Shown here: piece after piece, positions 50,330 through 59,409 of the stretch | Numbering within the stretch: position 1 is the first letter of the stretch | Layout: each line of letters opens with the position of its first letter | Assembly: GCA_938005745.1 (NCBI GenBank) | Contig: CALLMM010000026.1 | Location: forward strand, 124,001-188,000 | DNA: 64,000 bases | Direction: 5' to 3' | Origin: an uncultured Chthonomonadales bacterium | GTDB lineage: Bacteria > Armatimonadota > Chthonomonadetes > Chthonomonadales > CAJBBX01 | Program-made: the position numbers and the translations under genes | Notes under the pieces: model-generated | Told to the model about the DNA's origin: nothing | The model's input: the letters and a program-made list of their open reading frames with translations, nothing else | Database searches by the model: none

Positions 50330-51561
50330 ACGGTTCTTCCGCCGACCGCGCGCATAGACGCCGCGCCGCATCGCGCTTCTCCAGCGCGCTGGGGGTCAGC
50401 CTTCTGTTTCTGGCGCTGGTGCTTCCGGCGGATTTCGACGCTACCGAACCGCTGACGAAGCAGGACCGGCAGGAGGAAACGGCTCCCGCTACGCCGAATA
50501 GCCCCGTACGTATCGAAATAGACGGGACGGAGGCGCAGTCGGAGGAGGGGGCGAACCTCTATACGGTCTGCCGCCTTACGCCCCCGGCGTCCGGCAGCGA
50601 GCCTGTCTGGGCGAACTGGATCACGCTGGCGGGAGCGCGTCTGAACGCGCTCACCGGCGACGAGGCGACGGTGCCGGCGTATGCGCAGCGTCAGCCGGAC
50701 GGCTTTGCGGTCGTGATCGTCAATCACAGCCGCGCGAAGGTGCAGATACGCCTGGATACGCGCCTGTCATCCGGCGTCTGGAATATCGAGCGTTTCACGT
50801 TTTCCCCGACAGAATCGGAAACCTTGCCGCGTCTGGAGCGATTACAGTCTGTGGTGCGCGATGCGGCGGGATCGGAGATCAAACCGGGGTCGCTCTCGCC
50901 CGGACAGGCAGCCATCTATCGCTACACCCATCGGAGCGCGCAGGTCGCCTCCGCCTATCGCGCGGTGAAGAGCCGGGCGGAGAGGGTGCGGAGAGGACAT
51001 CCCGCCGTCTACCGGCGTCTGAGACCGCCGCTGGAGGAGTGCTCCGCGCATGTGGAGCGGATCCTCAACGGCTCTGCGGCGAAACAGCGTTACGCCAACA
51101 TCCGCAGCATCCATCGCGCCCTGCTGACGGTGGCGCACCTGCTGACGCTGGCGAAGAACGCGCGCCAGGAGGACCTTCCGGTTCCGGAGGCGGATGCGCT
51201 GCTGGAGACGCTCTATCGTCTGGAGGAGATGCTGGCGGAGCTGAGCGCGAACAGTCTCGACTTGGTTCCGGCGATGGCGATCTCAGCTTCGGACCCGAAT
51301 CAGCCGCAGGCGCGTCAGATCACCGTCTCTCTGCGCAATGCGGGACAGCGTTCGGTCTCCTATGTGCGCATTCAGGTGACGGCGACCGATAACGCCGCGA
51401 TCCGTCCGGATGAGCCGGCGATGTTCCAGACGCTTCGTCCCGGGCAGTCGGTACGCGCAACCTTTACGCTGAAACTCAGTGATTACGGGCGCGGTATTGT
51501 CGCCCGTATCGGCTACTATACCGAGCGTGCACCCGCCATTCTGCGTCTCAAAGCGATCTGA
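50326..51561 (+). CDS. exported protein of unknown function with beta-sandwich C-terminus
   Basis: 411-residue protein. Residues 1-40 hold a basic start and hydrophobic segment ([15 protein letters not shown]), a signal peptide or anchor. The middle (about 60-215) is mostly beta, with the phrase [17 protein letters not shown] and [21 protein letters not shown]. Residues 225-315 are helical and Arg-rich. The final 85 residues resemble a CARDB/NEW3-type beta-sandwich ([35 protein letters not shown]). The TTG at 50326 has GGAGGAGGAGG upstream and overlaps the DUF951 stop. I do not recognise a named family. Confidence 0.72.
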   Translation: MNGSSADRAHRRRAASRFSSALGVSLLFLALVLPADFDATEPLTKQDRQEETAPATPNSPVRIEIDGTEAQSEEGANLYTVCRLTPPASGSEPVWANWITLAGARLNALTGDEATVPAYAQRQPDGFAVVIVNHSRAKVQIRLDTRLSSGVWNIERFTFSPTESETLPRLERLQSVVRDAAGSEIKPGSLSPGQAAIYRYTHRSAQVASAYRAVKSRAERVRRGHPAVYRRLRPPLEECSAHVERILNGSAAKQRYANIRSIHRALLTVAHLLTLAKNARQEDLPVPEADALLETLYRLEEMLAELSANSLDLVPAMAISASDPNQPQARQITVSLRNAGQRSVSYVRIQVTATDNAAIRPDEPAMFQTLRPGQSVRATFTLKLSDYGRGIVARIGYYTERAPAILRLKAI

Positions 51562-51606
51562 AGCCTTCCCGACACACGCTCGATCTCTGATAAGGAGACC
51601 ATCCCC

Positions 51607-53280
51607 ATGTCTGCACGTCCGCTCCCGGCGCGCCTCGCCGGTTGTCTGATCGCTCTCCTGCTGCTCGGCTCCTTCGGCGCAGCCTCCCCGGCTCAGGGAC
51701 AGCTATCCATCCGTTTTGATCTTCAGGACAACGCAAAGGTCAGCGACACGGTGACGCTGACGGCGCGGGTCCGCAGTGAAGACGATACCGGCATCGAAAA
51801 GGTGGAGTTCTATCTTGGCGACCAGCTGGTCGCCACCGATACGAGCACGCCCTACACCTATGAGTGGGATACGCTGCAGGTTGCGGAGGGCAGCTACACC
51901 TTTACGGTGCGCGCCTACGACGCCAAAAACAACGCCGCCAGCGCGAAGCTGACGCTCGTGGTGGACAACGAGTTGAGCAGAGGCGCGGACTTTCACGCCG
52001 ATGCCGCGCTGGCGGCGCTGAAGGAGGGAAAGACCGCCGACGCCGTCCGCTTCGCCCGGCGCGCCCTGAAGATCGCACCGTCCAATCTGCGGGCGGCGCG
52101 CGCGCTGGCGGGCATCTATCGTCAGCAGCGAGAGCTGGGCAGGGCAATCGAGGTGCTGGAGCGAGCCGAGATCCCGCCGGATGATGTGGAGACCCGCGCC
52201 GATCTGGTCGCTCTCTACATCAACGCGGGAGAGAACGCCGGCAGCACGGAGGCGTTTCTGGATCAGGCGAGCAAGGCGGTGGAGGTCTACGCGAAGCTTC
52301 AGGAGGCGCGGAAACTGAGGCAGTCGTCAGGCGGGGATGCGGTCTCCGCCGCGATTGCGCGGGGCGACGCCTACTTTGCGGCGCGCAACTGGGACGCGGC
52401 GATCAGAGAGTATCAGAGAGCCGGGTCGGCGGAGACCGCGCCGATGGAGGCGTTGAACCGCCTGCTCCTCGCCTATATCAACGCGGGTCGCCGGCGTGAT
52501 GCGGAGACGCTCCTGCGCGTGCTCACCAACTTCAAGCGCGCCGACGATGTCACGACGGTGATCCGGGGGCTGATGCTCTATAACACGCAGGAGTTCGCAA
52601 AGGCGCAGCAGACGCTCAAGCCGATGGTCGAAAAGCGTATGCTCTCCGCGCTGATCGTCTCCGGCTACCTGCATCTGGTGCTCAAGCAGAGCCGGCAGGC
52701 GCAGATGATGGCGGAGCAGGCGCAGCAGATCGCGCCCGATCTGCCGGAGGTGCATCTGCTGCGCGCCTACGTCCTGACGGACAGCATCGACTCGCGCCGT
52801 GCGCTGCTGCGCGCGCAGGAGCTGGACCCGCTGCTTCCGGAAGCCTATGCGATGCGCGCCTATCAGATCCTTCTCACCAGCGGCAGTCGTCGTTTTGCCT
52901 CCGCCGACGCCCTGTTTGAGTTCGCGCTCAAGCGCGATCCGCAGAACGTCTACGCCATGCTGGGCTACGCCGCGTCGCTGATGGCGCAGCGGCGACCCAA
53001 TGAGGCGGAGCCGCTGGTAAACAGGGTGGTGGAGATGCAGAAGGAGGCTCCGGACGCGCTGGTGGCGCAGGCGCTCAACTTCTCACTGCTGGACAAGCCG
53101 GGCTTCATGATCACCAATAACCTCAACGCCGCGATGAAGGCGGACGATGAGCGATGGAACGATGTGTTCGTGCCCAAGCCGCTCGATCTGGTGCAGCGTA
53201 TCTACCGCTATCGGTACGCCCCCTCTCTGACCCCTGCCTCGCTCTATCCAGCGCAAAGACAGGCGAGCGCGGGAAGATAG
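51607..53280 (+). CDS. exported protein with Ig-like domain and TPR repeats
   Basis: 557-residue protein with a signal peptide (about residues 1-32, ending SPAQGQ). An Ig-like domain (about 34-122; VEFYLGDQLVATDTSTPYTY and GSYTFTVRAYDAKNN, the pattern of bacterial big/Y_Y_Y-like Ig domains) comes first. About eight TPR-like units then extend to residue 510, among them NLRAARALAGIYRQQRELGR and VYAMLGYAASLMAQRRPNEA. It probably acts as an outer-surface or periplasmic scaffold together with the preceding secreted protein, 45 bp upstream. A strong terminator follows. Confidence 0.8.
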   Translation: MSARPLPARLAGCLIALLLLGSFGAASPAQGQLSIRFDLQDNAKVSDTVTLTARVRSEDDTGIEKVEFYLGDQLVATDTSTPYTYEWDTLQVAEGSYTFTVRAYDAKNNAASAKLTLVVDNELSRGADFHADAALAALKEGKTADAVRFARRALKIAPSNLRAARALAGIYRQQRELGRAIEVLERAEIPPDDVETRADLVALYINAGENAGSTEAFLDQASKAVEVYAKLQEARKLRQSSGGDAVSAAIARGDAYFAARNWDAAIREYQRAGSAETAPMEALNRLLLAYINAGRRRDAETLLRVLTNFKRADDVTTVIRGLMLYNTQEFAKAQQTLKPMVEKRMLSALIVSGYLHLVLKQSRQAQMMAEQAQQIAPDLPEVHLLRAYVLTDSIDSRRALLRAQELDPLLPEAYAMRAYQILLTSGSRRFASADALFEFALKRDPQNVYAMLGYAASLMAQRRPNEAEPLVNRVVEMQKEAPDALVAQALNFSLLDKPGFMITNNLNAAMKADDERWNDVFVPKPLDLVQRIYRYRYAPSLTPASLYPAQRQASAGR

Positions 53281-53298
53281 TCCCGGAATCGGAGCAGG

Positions 53299-53334
53299 AC
53301 GCAGGCGATGACGCCCGTCGCCTGCGTCTTTTTT
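53299..53334 (+). terminator. rho-independent terminator
   Basis: A 10-bp perfect stem (53299-53308 with 53319-53328), a 10-nt loop and six T residues, 18 bp after the Ig/TPR gene. Confidence 0.93.
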
Positions 53335-53409
53335 GTCCGTTTTCGGAAGAGATCGCCGATTCATACGGTACACTGAAGTCATAAGATTTTTTCGACGGAA
53401 CGCCTCTGA

Positions 53410-54492
53410 ATGAACCGCGAAGAGCCTGAAACCGCGCTGTCTGTGATGGAGGGAGTGGCGCCGCCGCCCTCGATCAATCCCCGCCTGACGGCGGCGCGCA
53501 GACGCCCGCTTCCCCCTGCCTCGGAGATGCTGGCGCAGATACGGCAGGGAGACCGCGCCGCGCTGAGCCGCGCCATCACGCTGATAGAGAGCGCGCTTCC
53601 GGCGCACCGCCGGCTCGCCGGAGAGCTGCTCGACCTCTCGCTGCCTCTGAGCGGCAATTCGATCCGGGTTGGGATCACCGGCGTACCGGGCGTCGGCAAG
53701 AGCACGCTGATCGAGGCGCTTGGCAGGCTGCTGGTGGAGAAGCGCGATCACCGCCTCGCCGTCCTCGCCGTGGATCCGACCAGCGCCGCGACACACGGCA
53801 GCATTCTCGGGGACAAGAGCCGGATGACCTTCCTCTCCGCGCATCCCCGCGCCTTTATCCGCCCTTCGCCGACCGGCGGCTCGCTGGGAGGCGTGGCGCA
53901 TCAGACCCGCGAGACGATCCAGCTGTGCGAGGCGGCGGGGTTCGATGTGATTCTCGTGGAGACGGTAGGGGTCGGGCAGTCGGAGGTGGCGGTTCACGGG
54001 ATGGTGGACTGCTTCCTGCTGCTGATGCTGGCGGGCGCGGGGGATGAGCTTCAGGGGATCAAACGCGGCGTGATGGAGATGGCGGATGTGCTGGCGATCA
54101 CCAAAGCCGACGGTGAGAACCTGATCCGGGCGAAGGTGGCGCGACAGCAGGCGATCAATGCGCTGAACCTGCTTGCGCCCCCGGTCGGCGGACGCCGCCC
54201 GCCGGTGCGGCTCTGCTCCGCGCTGGACGGCAGCGGGATCGAAGAGCTGTGGGGCGATGTGGAGGAGTTTATCGCGCACGGCAGGCAGACGGGAGAGTTT
54301 GCGCGGCGCAGGGCGGAGCAGGCGGTGGCGTGGATGGACGACCTGGTACGGCGAATCCTGCTGGAGCGGCTGCTGGAGCGTCCCGAAGTGCAGGCGCGGC
54401 GCGAAGACCTGGAGGGATGGGTGCGCGCCGGCACGCTGACCTCCCGCCGCGCCGCCGAAAAGCTGCTGGAGACGATCGAAGGGAACTTCTGA
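53410..54492 (+). CDS. meaB: MeaB/ArgK family GTPase, methylmalonyl-CoA mutase chaperone
   Basis: 360-residue G3E-class GTPase. Walker A is GVPGVGKST at 91-99; Mg2+ and switch elements are LAVDPTSAATHGSILGDKSR and DVILVETVGVGQSEV; the base-recognition motif is ITKAD near 230. MeaB loads and protects coenzyme-B12-dependent methylmalonyl-CoA mutase. No mutase gene is in this window. The N-terminal 35 residues are Pro/Arg-rich. The ATG at 53410 has only a weak ribosome site. The hydrolase gene follows after 3 bp. Confidence 0.92.
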   Translation: MNREEPETALSVMEGVAPPPSINPRLTAARRRPLPPASEMLAQIRQGDRAALSRAITLIESALPAHRRLAGELLDLSLPLSGNSIRVGITGVPGVGKSTLIEALGRLLVEKRDHRLAVLAVDPTSAATHGSILGDKSRMTFLSAHPRAFIRPSPTGGSLGGVAHQTRETIQLCEAAGFDVILVETVGVGQSEVAVHGMVDCFLLLMLAGAGDELQGIKRGVMEMADVLAITKADGENLIRAKVARQQAINALNLLAPPVGGRRPPVRLCSALDGSGIEELWGDVEEFIAHGRQTGEFARRRAEQAVAWMDDLVRRILLERLLERPEVQARREDLEGWVRAGTLTSRRAAEKLLETIEGNF

Positions 54493-54495
54493 ACG

Positions 54496-55824
54496 GTGTC
54501 GGAGACAGTGGAGATAACGCTGGCGGACGGAGAAGTCCGGCGTTTTGAGCGGGAGACGGCGCGCGTTCCCGCCGATCACGACGCTTCCGGCGAAGGAACG
54601 CTGGCGCTGCGCTTCATCCGTCTGCGCTCGCCCTTCCCGGAGCGTACCCCGATCGTCTTTCTGGCGGGAGGACCGGGCGATTCGGGGATCGGGTGGCTGC
54701 GTCATGCGCCTTTTCGAGAGGTTTTTGAACGGGTTGCGCGGTCGCGGGATCTGATCCTGCTGGATCAGCGGGGGTGCGGCGATTCGGAGGAGGATACGCG
54801 CTGTCCGCCGCCGGACTTCCGGGAGGGCTGGCTGCAGGAGGAGGCGGCTGCGTTCGCCATGCTGACCGATCAGGCGGAGCGCGCGCTGTCCGCCCGTCCG
54901 TCGCTGATCCCCTCGCGGTATACGCCGTGGCAGAGCGCGCGCGATCTGGCGTATCTGGCGGATGCGCTAGGCGCGCCGCAGATAGATCTGTGGGGTTACA
55001 GCTACGGCACACATCTGGCGCAGACTGCGCTGAAGGCGATCCCGGAACGGGTGGAGCGGGTCGCGCTGTGCGGATTTGAGGGACCGGATCAGACACTGAA
55101 GCTGCCCTCCCGGATACAGGCGCAGCTGGAGCGGCTGGACGCGCTTGCGGCGCGGCAGGGAGCCTGCCCGAACCTACTGGAGCGGATGGCGCGGGCGCAT
55201 GCGCGGCTGGAACAGATTCCGGTGACGGTGCGGCTGACGGACGGCGCGCCGACCCCGGCGGGGTTGTTCGGGCTACGATGGATCGTGAGCAGCTGGGTCG
55301 GCGTCTCCAACCGTTTTGTGCATATTCCTGCGCTCTACCGCGCGCTGGAGGAGGGCGATCTCTCCCGGCTGGAGCGTGCGGCGCAGGGCTTTGCGAAGAT
55401 GCTGACACAGCGAAACGCCGTCTTCTACCTGAAGGACTCGGCAAGCGGGGCGACGGCGGCGCGACTTCAGCGGATAGAGGAGGAGAAGGGAGACTGCCTG
55501 CTGGGGAACGCGGTGAACTTCCCCTTCCCGGCGATCCGTGAGGCGTGGCGGCAGCGCGATGCTGGCGATACGTTCCGCGCGCCGCTCAGCGCGCCCCACC
55601 CGCTCTTTATCCTCACCGGCTCGCTGGACGGATTTACGCCGACCGAGAACGCGCTGGAGAGCCTCTCGACTCTTCCGAACGCCGTGCATCGGCAGATCGC
55701 CGGCGCGGCGCATAACGATCTGATACTCTGTCCGGCGGCGATCGAGGACCTCATCCGCTTCTTCAGCGGGGAGCCTCTCTCCGGAGAGCCGTACTCTATC
55801 GCGGAGCCGCAGATGGTCGGTTGA
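54496..55824 (+). CDS. alpha/beta hydrolase (proline iminopeptidase/TAP-like)
   Basis: 442-residue cytoplasmic protein of the alpha/beta hydrolase fold. It has an oxyanion GGPG-type motif (FLAGGPGDSG near 55-64), DQRGCGDSE near 90 and the nucleophile elbow GYSYG with S169. The likely Asp is in TGSLDGFTP and the His in GAAHND near the end. The GGPG motif and inserted cap resemble proline iminopeptidase and tripeptidyl (TAP-like) hydrolases. It starts with GTG 3 bp after meaB. Unlike many TAP-like enzymes it lacks a signal peptide. Substrate unknown. Confidence 0.85.
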   Translation: MSETVEITLADGEVRRFERETARVPADHDASGEGTLALRFIRLRSPFPERTPIVFLAGGPGDSGIGWLRHAPFREVFERVARSRDLILLDQRGCGDSEEDTRCPPPDFREGWLQEEAAAFAMLTDQAERALSARPSLIPSRYTPWQSARDLAYLADALGAPQIDLWGYSYGTHLAQTALKAIPERVERVALCGFEGPDQTLKLPSRIQAQLERLDALAARQGACPNLLERMARAHARLEQIPVTVRLTDGAPTPAGLFGLRWIVSSWVGVSNRFVHIPALYRALEEGDLSRLERAAQGFAKMLTQRNAVFYLKDSASGATAARLQRIEEEKGDCLLGNAVNFPFPAIREAWRQRDAGDTFRAPLSAPHPLFILTGSLDGFTPTENALESLSTLPNAVHRQIAGAAHNDLILCPAAIEDLIRFFSGEPLSGEPYSIAEPQMVG

Positions 55825-55900
55825 TCCGGCGACGCCGTTTGAGACGCCGTTTGACAGGAGGAAGTCCGGCGCAGGCTGGTGAACAGGTTTGCGCCGCGCC

Positions 55901-55952
55901 CCGGTGTGCGCCGCACTGCCGGTGTGCAGGGCGCCCCGGTGTGCAGGGCGCA
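55901..55952 (+). repeat. short tandem repeat in the bioY leader
   Basis: CCGGTGTGC occurs at 55901, 55919 and 55936. The last two sit inside 17-bp units (55919-55935 and 55936-55952) that are identical except for the final base. It lies 39-90 bp upstream of the bioY ATG. Confidence 0.8.
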
Positions 55953-55990
55953 GGCGCGGGCAGCAAATTACATGGGAGGTAATCGTTTTC

Positions 55991-56557
55991 ATGTCGCACA
56001 GCAGTTCCAGAACCATCGCGCAATGGGATGCGCGCAGCATCCTTCGCATACTCTTCTGTACCGCGCTGACGGCGGCGGGCGCACACTGGGCGCTGAAGCT
56101 GCCGTATACGCCGGTACCGATGACCTGGCAGGTGGCGGCGGTGCTCTTCTCCGGGCTGTGGCTCGGGGCGCGCGGCGGCTTCGCCTCGCAGGCGCTCTAT
56201 CTGACGCTCGGGCTGGCGGGCGCGCCCATCTTCGCCTTCGGCAACGGCGGAGCCGCCTATCTCTTCAATCCGATGGGCACCGGCGGCTATCTGCTCAGCT
56301 GTCCGCTGGCGGCATGGCTGACGGGATATGTGATGGAGCGCGGGGGTGAGCGGCGCGGCGCTCCGTTTCTGGCGTGTCTGTCGGGGCTGGCGGCGGTCTA
56401 CGGCATGGGCTGTCTCTGGCTGGGAGCATGGCTGCGGCTCAGCGTCTGGCAGACGCTCCTGATGGGGGCGGGCTGGTTCCTCTTCTGGGACGCGGTCAAG
56501 GCGATGCTGGCGATCCTTGCCGTTGGAAAGCTCTCTTCAGGGAGACGACGCCTCTGA
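55991..56557 (+). CDS. bioY: BioY, biotin-binding S component of ECF transporter
   Basis: 188-residue inner-membrane protein with six helices. BioY patterns are present: LPYTPVPMTWQVAAVLFSGL near residues 37-56, GGFASQALYLTLGLAGAPIFA near 62-82 (shown in part) and NPMGTGGYLLSCPLAAWL near 96. It binds biotin and works with a shared EcfAAT module encoded elsewhere; some BioY proteins transport alone. I chose the ATG at 55991 because the upstream in-frame stretch is repeat-derived. GGGAGGT lies 11 bases upstream. The stop overlaps the start of the pseudopilin gene (TGATG). Confidence 0.9.
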   Translation: MSHSSSRTIAQWDARSILRILFCTALTAAGAHWALKLPYTPVPMTWQVAAVLFSGLWLGARGGFASQALYLTLGLAGAPIFAFGNGGAAYLFNPMGTGGYLLSCPLAAWLTGYVMERGGERRGAPFLACLSGLAAVYGMGCLWLGAWLRLSVWQTLLMGAGWFLFWDAVKAMLAILAVGKLSSGRRRL

Positions 56558-57303
56558 TGCGCCGGGGATTCACGCTGATTGAACTGCTCACGGCGATCGC
56601 GGTGATTGCGATCCTGGCGGCGATCCTCTTTCCGGTCTTCGCCCGAGCGCGTGAGCAGTCTCGAAAGGTAACCTGCCTCTCCAATCTGCGTCAGATCGCG
56701 CTGGCGCATCGGCTCTACACCCAGGACTACAGCGAAGCCTACATGAACACGGGCGACCCCTATCTGTGGGTGGGGCGGCGCTGGCGATGGTCGCTGATGC
56801 CCTATCTGGCGATCGGGCAGCAGCAGAGAGCGGGCAGCTTTGACAGTCAATCCGGCGCGCCCGCCATTCTGCTCTGCCCGTCGGATACCCTCTCCGGCAC
56901 AGGCTTCGACGCCACCTCCTACGGCTACTCCGCCTGTTTCTACCATACGCCGGAGCAGATCAACGCCATGCGTCTGGGAAACCTGCGTATCGCGCTGAAC
57001 GATCCGGGACCGGGCGCGGTCTGCGTCACGCAGACGGAGGCGAACGTGCTCTATCCCTCCCAGAAGATACTGGCGGGGGAGTGGTTCAACAGCCATCAGC
57101 ATGAGCGGGGACCGGTGGGCTACTGGGGAACGCTGCAGGGACCGCGCACGCCGGGACCGGATCGGTGGACGGGCGGGCGCGCCTATGCGTTTGCCGACGG
57201 ACACGTGAAGTTCCTGATGGCGACCCGCCTGCGACCCTCCGCCGACGACTGCCCCGACTTTCATCTGACGCCCGACGGACTGCAGGGCAGCGACCTGCGT
57301 TGA
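56557..57303 (+). CDS. type II/IV pseudopilin-like protein (prepilin-type N-terminus)
   Basis: 248-residue exported protein. The prepilin signature MRRG-FTLIELLTAIAVIAIL has the peptidase cleavage between G4 and F5, with Glu at mature position 5. LFPVFARAREQSRKVTCLSNL follows, a form typical of the DUF1559-like families expanded in Armatimonadota and Planctomycetes. The mature region is soluble and beta-rich and ends in RAYAFADGHVKFL, the DG-containing motif of these proteins. It probably has a role in secretion or surface structures rather than long pili. It starts in a TGATG overlap with bioY, an odd pairing. Confidence 0.9.
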   Translation: MRRGFTLIELLTAIAVIAILAAILFPVFARAREQSRKVTCLSNLRQIALAHRLYTQDYSEAYMNTGDPYLWVGRRWRWSLMPYLAIGQQQRAGSFDSQSGAPAILLCPSDTLSGTGFDATSYGYSACFYHTPEQINAMRLGNLRIALNDPGPGAVCVTQTEANVLYPSQKILAGEWFNSHQHERGPVGYWGTLQGPRTPGPDRWTGGRAYAFADGHVKFLMATRLRPSADDCPDFHLTPDGLQGSDLR

Positions 57304-57412
57304 AAGGCGCATCTTTCCGCCCGGCGGTTCGTAAAAGAGATAGGTCGGGCGGGAGTGCGGGCTTTGAACGGAGTGCGTTCCACTCGCCGCAAGACGTGAG
57401 AGGAGCATGGCA

Positions 57413-57946
57413 ATGCAGAGACGATGGTGGCTGCCCCTAGTGATTATGCTTGTCCTGACCGGGTGCAGCCGGAGGGAACAGACCGTCTCGACGCCGGACG
57501 GACGGGTGACGGTTTCGCAGGATGGTCCGAAGGCGGAGGCGAAGGGACCGGAAGGCGAGACGAAGTCGGAGCATCAGGAGGGTAAGTCCACGATCACCCA
57601 CACCGATAAAGAGGGACGCACGACGAAAGTAGAGATCGGGGAGAAGATGGATATGTCGGCGATGGGCGTTCCCGCCTATCCCGGCGCGGCCCTGTCCGAC
57701 AAGAACAGTCAGGGCAAGGTCGAGGGCGGAGGCGCTGCCACCTACGCGATGGGGCTGAAGACGAAAGATACGCCGGAGAGGGTGCTGGAGTGGTATAAAC
57801 AGAAGATCACCGTGCAGACCAGCACCCCCATGCCGGAGGGAGGCGCGCTCTTCGGAACCAATGCGGCGGGAGACTCGGTGACGATCACCGCCGTAAGAGA
57901 GGGGGAGGAGACCGTCATCGCGATCGCCGTCCAGAAGAGGCAGTAA
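57413..57946 (+). CDS. lipoprotein of unknown function
   Basis: 177-residue protein with a lipoprotein signal: WWLPLVIMLVLTGC, cysteine at residue 18. The next 75 residues are hydrophilic and Lys/Glu/Gly-rich. A C-terminal domain (about 80-177) starts VPAYPGAALSDKN and contains TPERVLEWYKQKI and TITAVREGEETVIAIAVQ, a pattern seen in small secreted domains of unknown role. The ATG at 57413 has AGAGGAGC seven bases upstream; the ATG at 57407 would be too close. Anchoring in the membrane relies on the lipoprotein pathway that includes Lnt at 19.9 kb. Confidence 0.82.
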   Translation: MQRRWWLPLVIMLVLTGCSRREQTVSTPDGRVTVSQDGPKAEAKGPEGETKSEHQEGKSTITHTDKEGRTTKVEIGEKMDMSAMGVPAYPGAALSDKNSQGKVEGGGAATYAMGLKTKDTPERVLEWYKQKITVQTSTPMPEGGALFGTNAAGDSVTITAVREGEETVIAIAVQKRQ

Positions 57947-58010
57947 CATACGATCCTCTGCCAGAGAAGGCGCGTCACGCAGGCAGACAGCCCGCGATCG
58001 GAAGGATATC

Positions 58011-58042
58011 TGACAGCGATGGAACTCATTCCATCGCTGTCA
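58011..58042. terminator. 14-bp perfect hairpin in a 248-bp gap
   Basis: Perfect inverted repeat 58011-58024 and 58029-58042 with a CTCA tetraloop, between the lipoprotein and VKOR genes. It has no U-run on either strand. It could be a factor-dependent terminator, an RNA-processing site or a protein-binding palindrome. Confidence 0.6.
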
Positions 58043-58170
58043 TTGCAGTCCTGGCTGTCCGGCGAAAGCTTCGCGGGCGACTCCGATCCCCGATCTCCAT
58101 CTGATGAGGGATGCGGGTAAAGACCTGCGGATCGAACTGCCGCGGGAACTCTGCCCCGTGCTGCATCAGG

Positions 58171-58176
58171 TATAAT
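58171..58176 (+). promoter_or_regulatory. TATAAT box before the VKOR gene
   Basis: A consensus TATAAT whose predicted start, near 58183, leaves only about 12 nt before the GTG at 58195, which still includes CGGAGA. No -35 hexamer is evident. Confidence 0.45.
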
Positions 58177-58194
58177 ATCCCGGAGATAGTTCCC

Positions 58195-58677
58195 GTGAGT
58201 CGCGTTCTCAGCAATCGTATTATCTTTCTGCTTGCCATTGTCGGGGTCTTTGTCTCCGGTTACCTGACGCTGGCGCATCAACTGAACTTCGAGATGCCCT
58301 GCGGCTTGACGCACGGTGGCTGCGATAAGGTCGCGCAGCATGAAAGCGCGCGGGGCTTCGGCATTCCGGCGCTGCGCGCGATACCCACCGCCGCCTTCGG
58401 GCTGATGATGTTCGTCGCGCTGCTGGCGCTGTCGTTTGCGCGCGCCGCCGTCGGCTCGGACGTGCTGGAGCGCAGAGCCGCCTTCGTGCAGTGGCTGATG
58501 CTGCTGGCGGGCGTGGCGGCGACCCTCTATCTGACCTATCTGGAGAAGTATGTCATTCAGGCGTGGTGCGTCTGGTGCGTCGCCTCCGGGATCATCACCG
58601 TACTTGCCTTTCTCGTCAGCAGCTATGAGCGGCTGTCCTCTGCGACGCGATCCGCAGGTTCGCCCTCCGTTGGATAG
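58195..58677 (+). CDS. vitamin K epoxide reductase (VKOR) family membrane oxidase
   Basis: 160-residue inner-membrane protein with four helices. The conserved loop cysteines are C36 and C43 and the active-site CxxC is C125/C128 (AWCVWCVAS); a Ser-Gly pair follows TM1 (VFVSGYLTL). Bacterial VKOR oxidises DsbA-like thioredoxins and passes electrons to quinone, substituting for DsbB. The GTG at 58195 has CGGAGA eight bases upstream. The next gene encodes a membrane-anchored DsbA-like protein, so the pair forms a disulfide-forming system. Confidence 0.9.
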   Translation: MSRVLSNRIIFLLAIVGVFVSGYLTLAHQLNFEMPCGLTHGGCDKVAQHESARGFGIPALRAIPTAAFGLMMFVALLALSFARAAVGSDVLERRAAFVQWLMLLAGVAATLYLTYLEKYVIQAWCVWCVASGIITVLAFLVSSYERLSSATRSAGSPSVG

Positions 58678-58720
58678 ACCCGCCGTCTTTGCAGGGACGA
58701 CGCCAAGAAGGAGAGAGTTC

Positions 58721-59407
58721 GTGAAGTCTGGCGAAGTGAAGCTATTCGCCGTTATTTTGGTGATTGCGATCGTGCTGGTCGGGGTCGCCCTCTATCCGAC
58801 CCTGATGGAGCAGCGTAAAAAGCCTCAGATTCTGACACCGGTGGCGGTCTCCTTCTCCCGCGCCGATCTGGTTCCTGCCGGCAGTCATCTGCGTGGCAAG
58901 GCGGATGCGCCCTATACGCTGGTGGAGTTCGCCGATTTCCTCTGTCCCCAGTGCAAACAGGTGAAGCCGGAGATCGAGAGCATGATCCGGAAACATAAGG
59001 ATAAGATGAACTACGTCTATCATCACTTCCAGGCGTCGCCCAATCATTTCAACTCCGATGTGATGGCGCGCGCGGCGGAAGCCGCCGGTCTGCAGGGCAA
59101 GTACTGGGAGATGCTGGATCGGCTCTATGAGAGGCGTGATCTGTTCGAAACCGCCTCCGACTCGAAGGCGGTGGATGAGATCGTGAAGATCGCTGCGGAT
59201 CTGAAGCTGGATATCATGCGCTTCCGTTCCGACCTCAACAGCAAGGCGATGAAAGACCGCGTAGACGATCAGATGCGCGTCGCGCTGAAGGCGGAGGTGC
59301 GCGGCACGCCGACCTTCTTCATCATCAAGCCCGACGGCAAGATCACCAAGTTCGAGCATATTCGCGCCCTGGTAGACTTCATGGATAACCCGGAGAACTT
59401 AAAGTAA
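58721..59407 (+). CDS. membrane-anchored DsbA-like thiol-disulfide oxidoreductase
   Basis: 228-residue protein with one N-terminal membrane anchor (about residues 7-27) and a periplasmic thioredoxin fold with helical insert. The active site is C75-P-Q-C78 in [11 protein letters not shown], with the cis-Pro strand [10 protein letters not shown] near residue 192. It introduces disulfides in exported proteins and is probably reoxidised by the VKOR protein upstream, 43 bp away. The GTG start has AAGGAG upstream. Confidence 0.9.
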   Translation: MKSGEVKLFAVILVIAIVLVGVALYPTLMEQRKKPQILTPVAVSFSRADLVPAGSHLRGKADAPYTLVEFADFLCPQCKQVKPEIESMIRKHKDKMNYVYHHFQASPNHFNSDVMARAAEAAGLQGKYWEMLDRLYERRDLFETASDSKAVDEIVKIAADLKLDIMRFRSDLNSKAMKDRVDDQMRVALKAEVRGTPTFFIIKPDGKITKFEHIRALVDFMDNPENLK

Positions 59408-59409
59408 TC

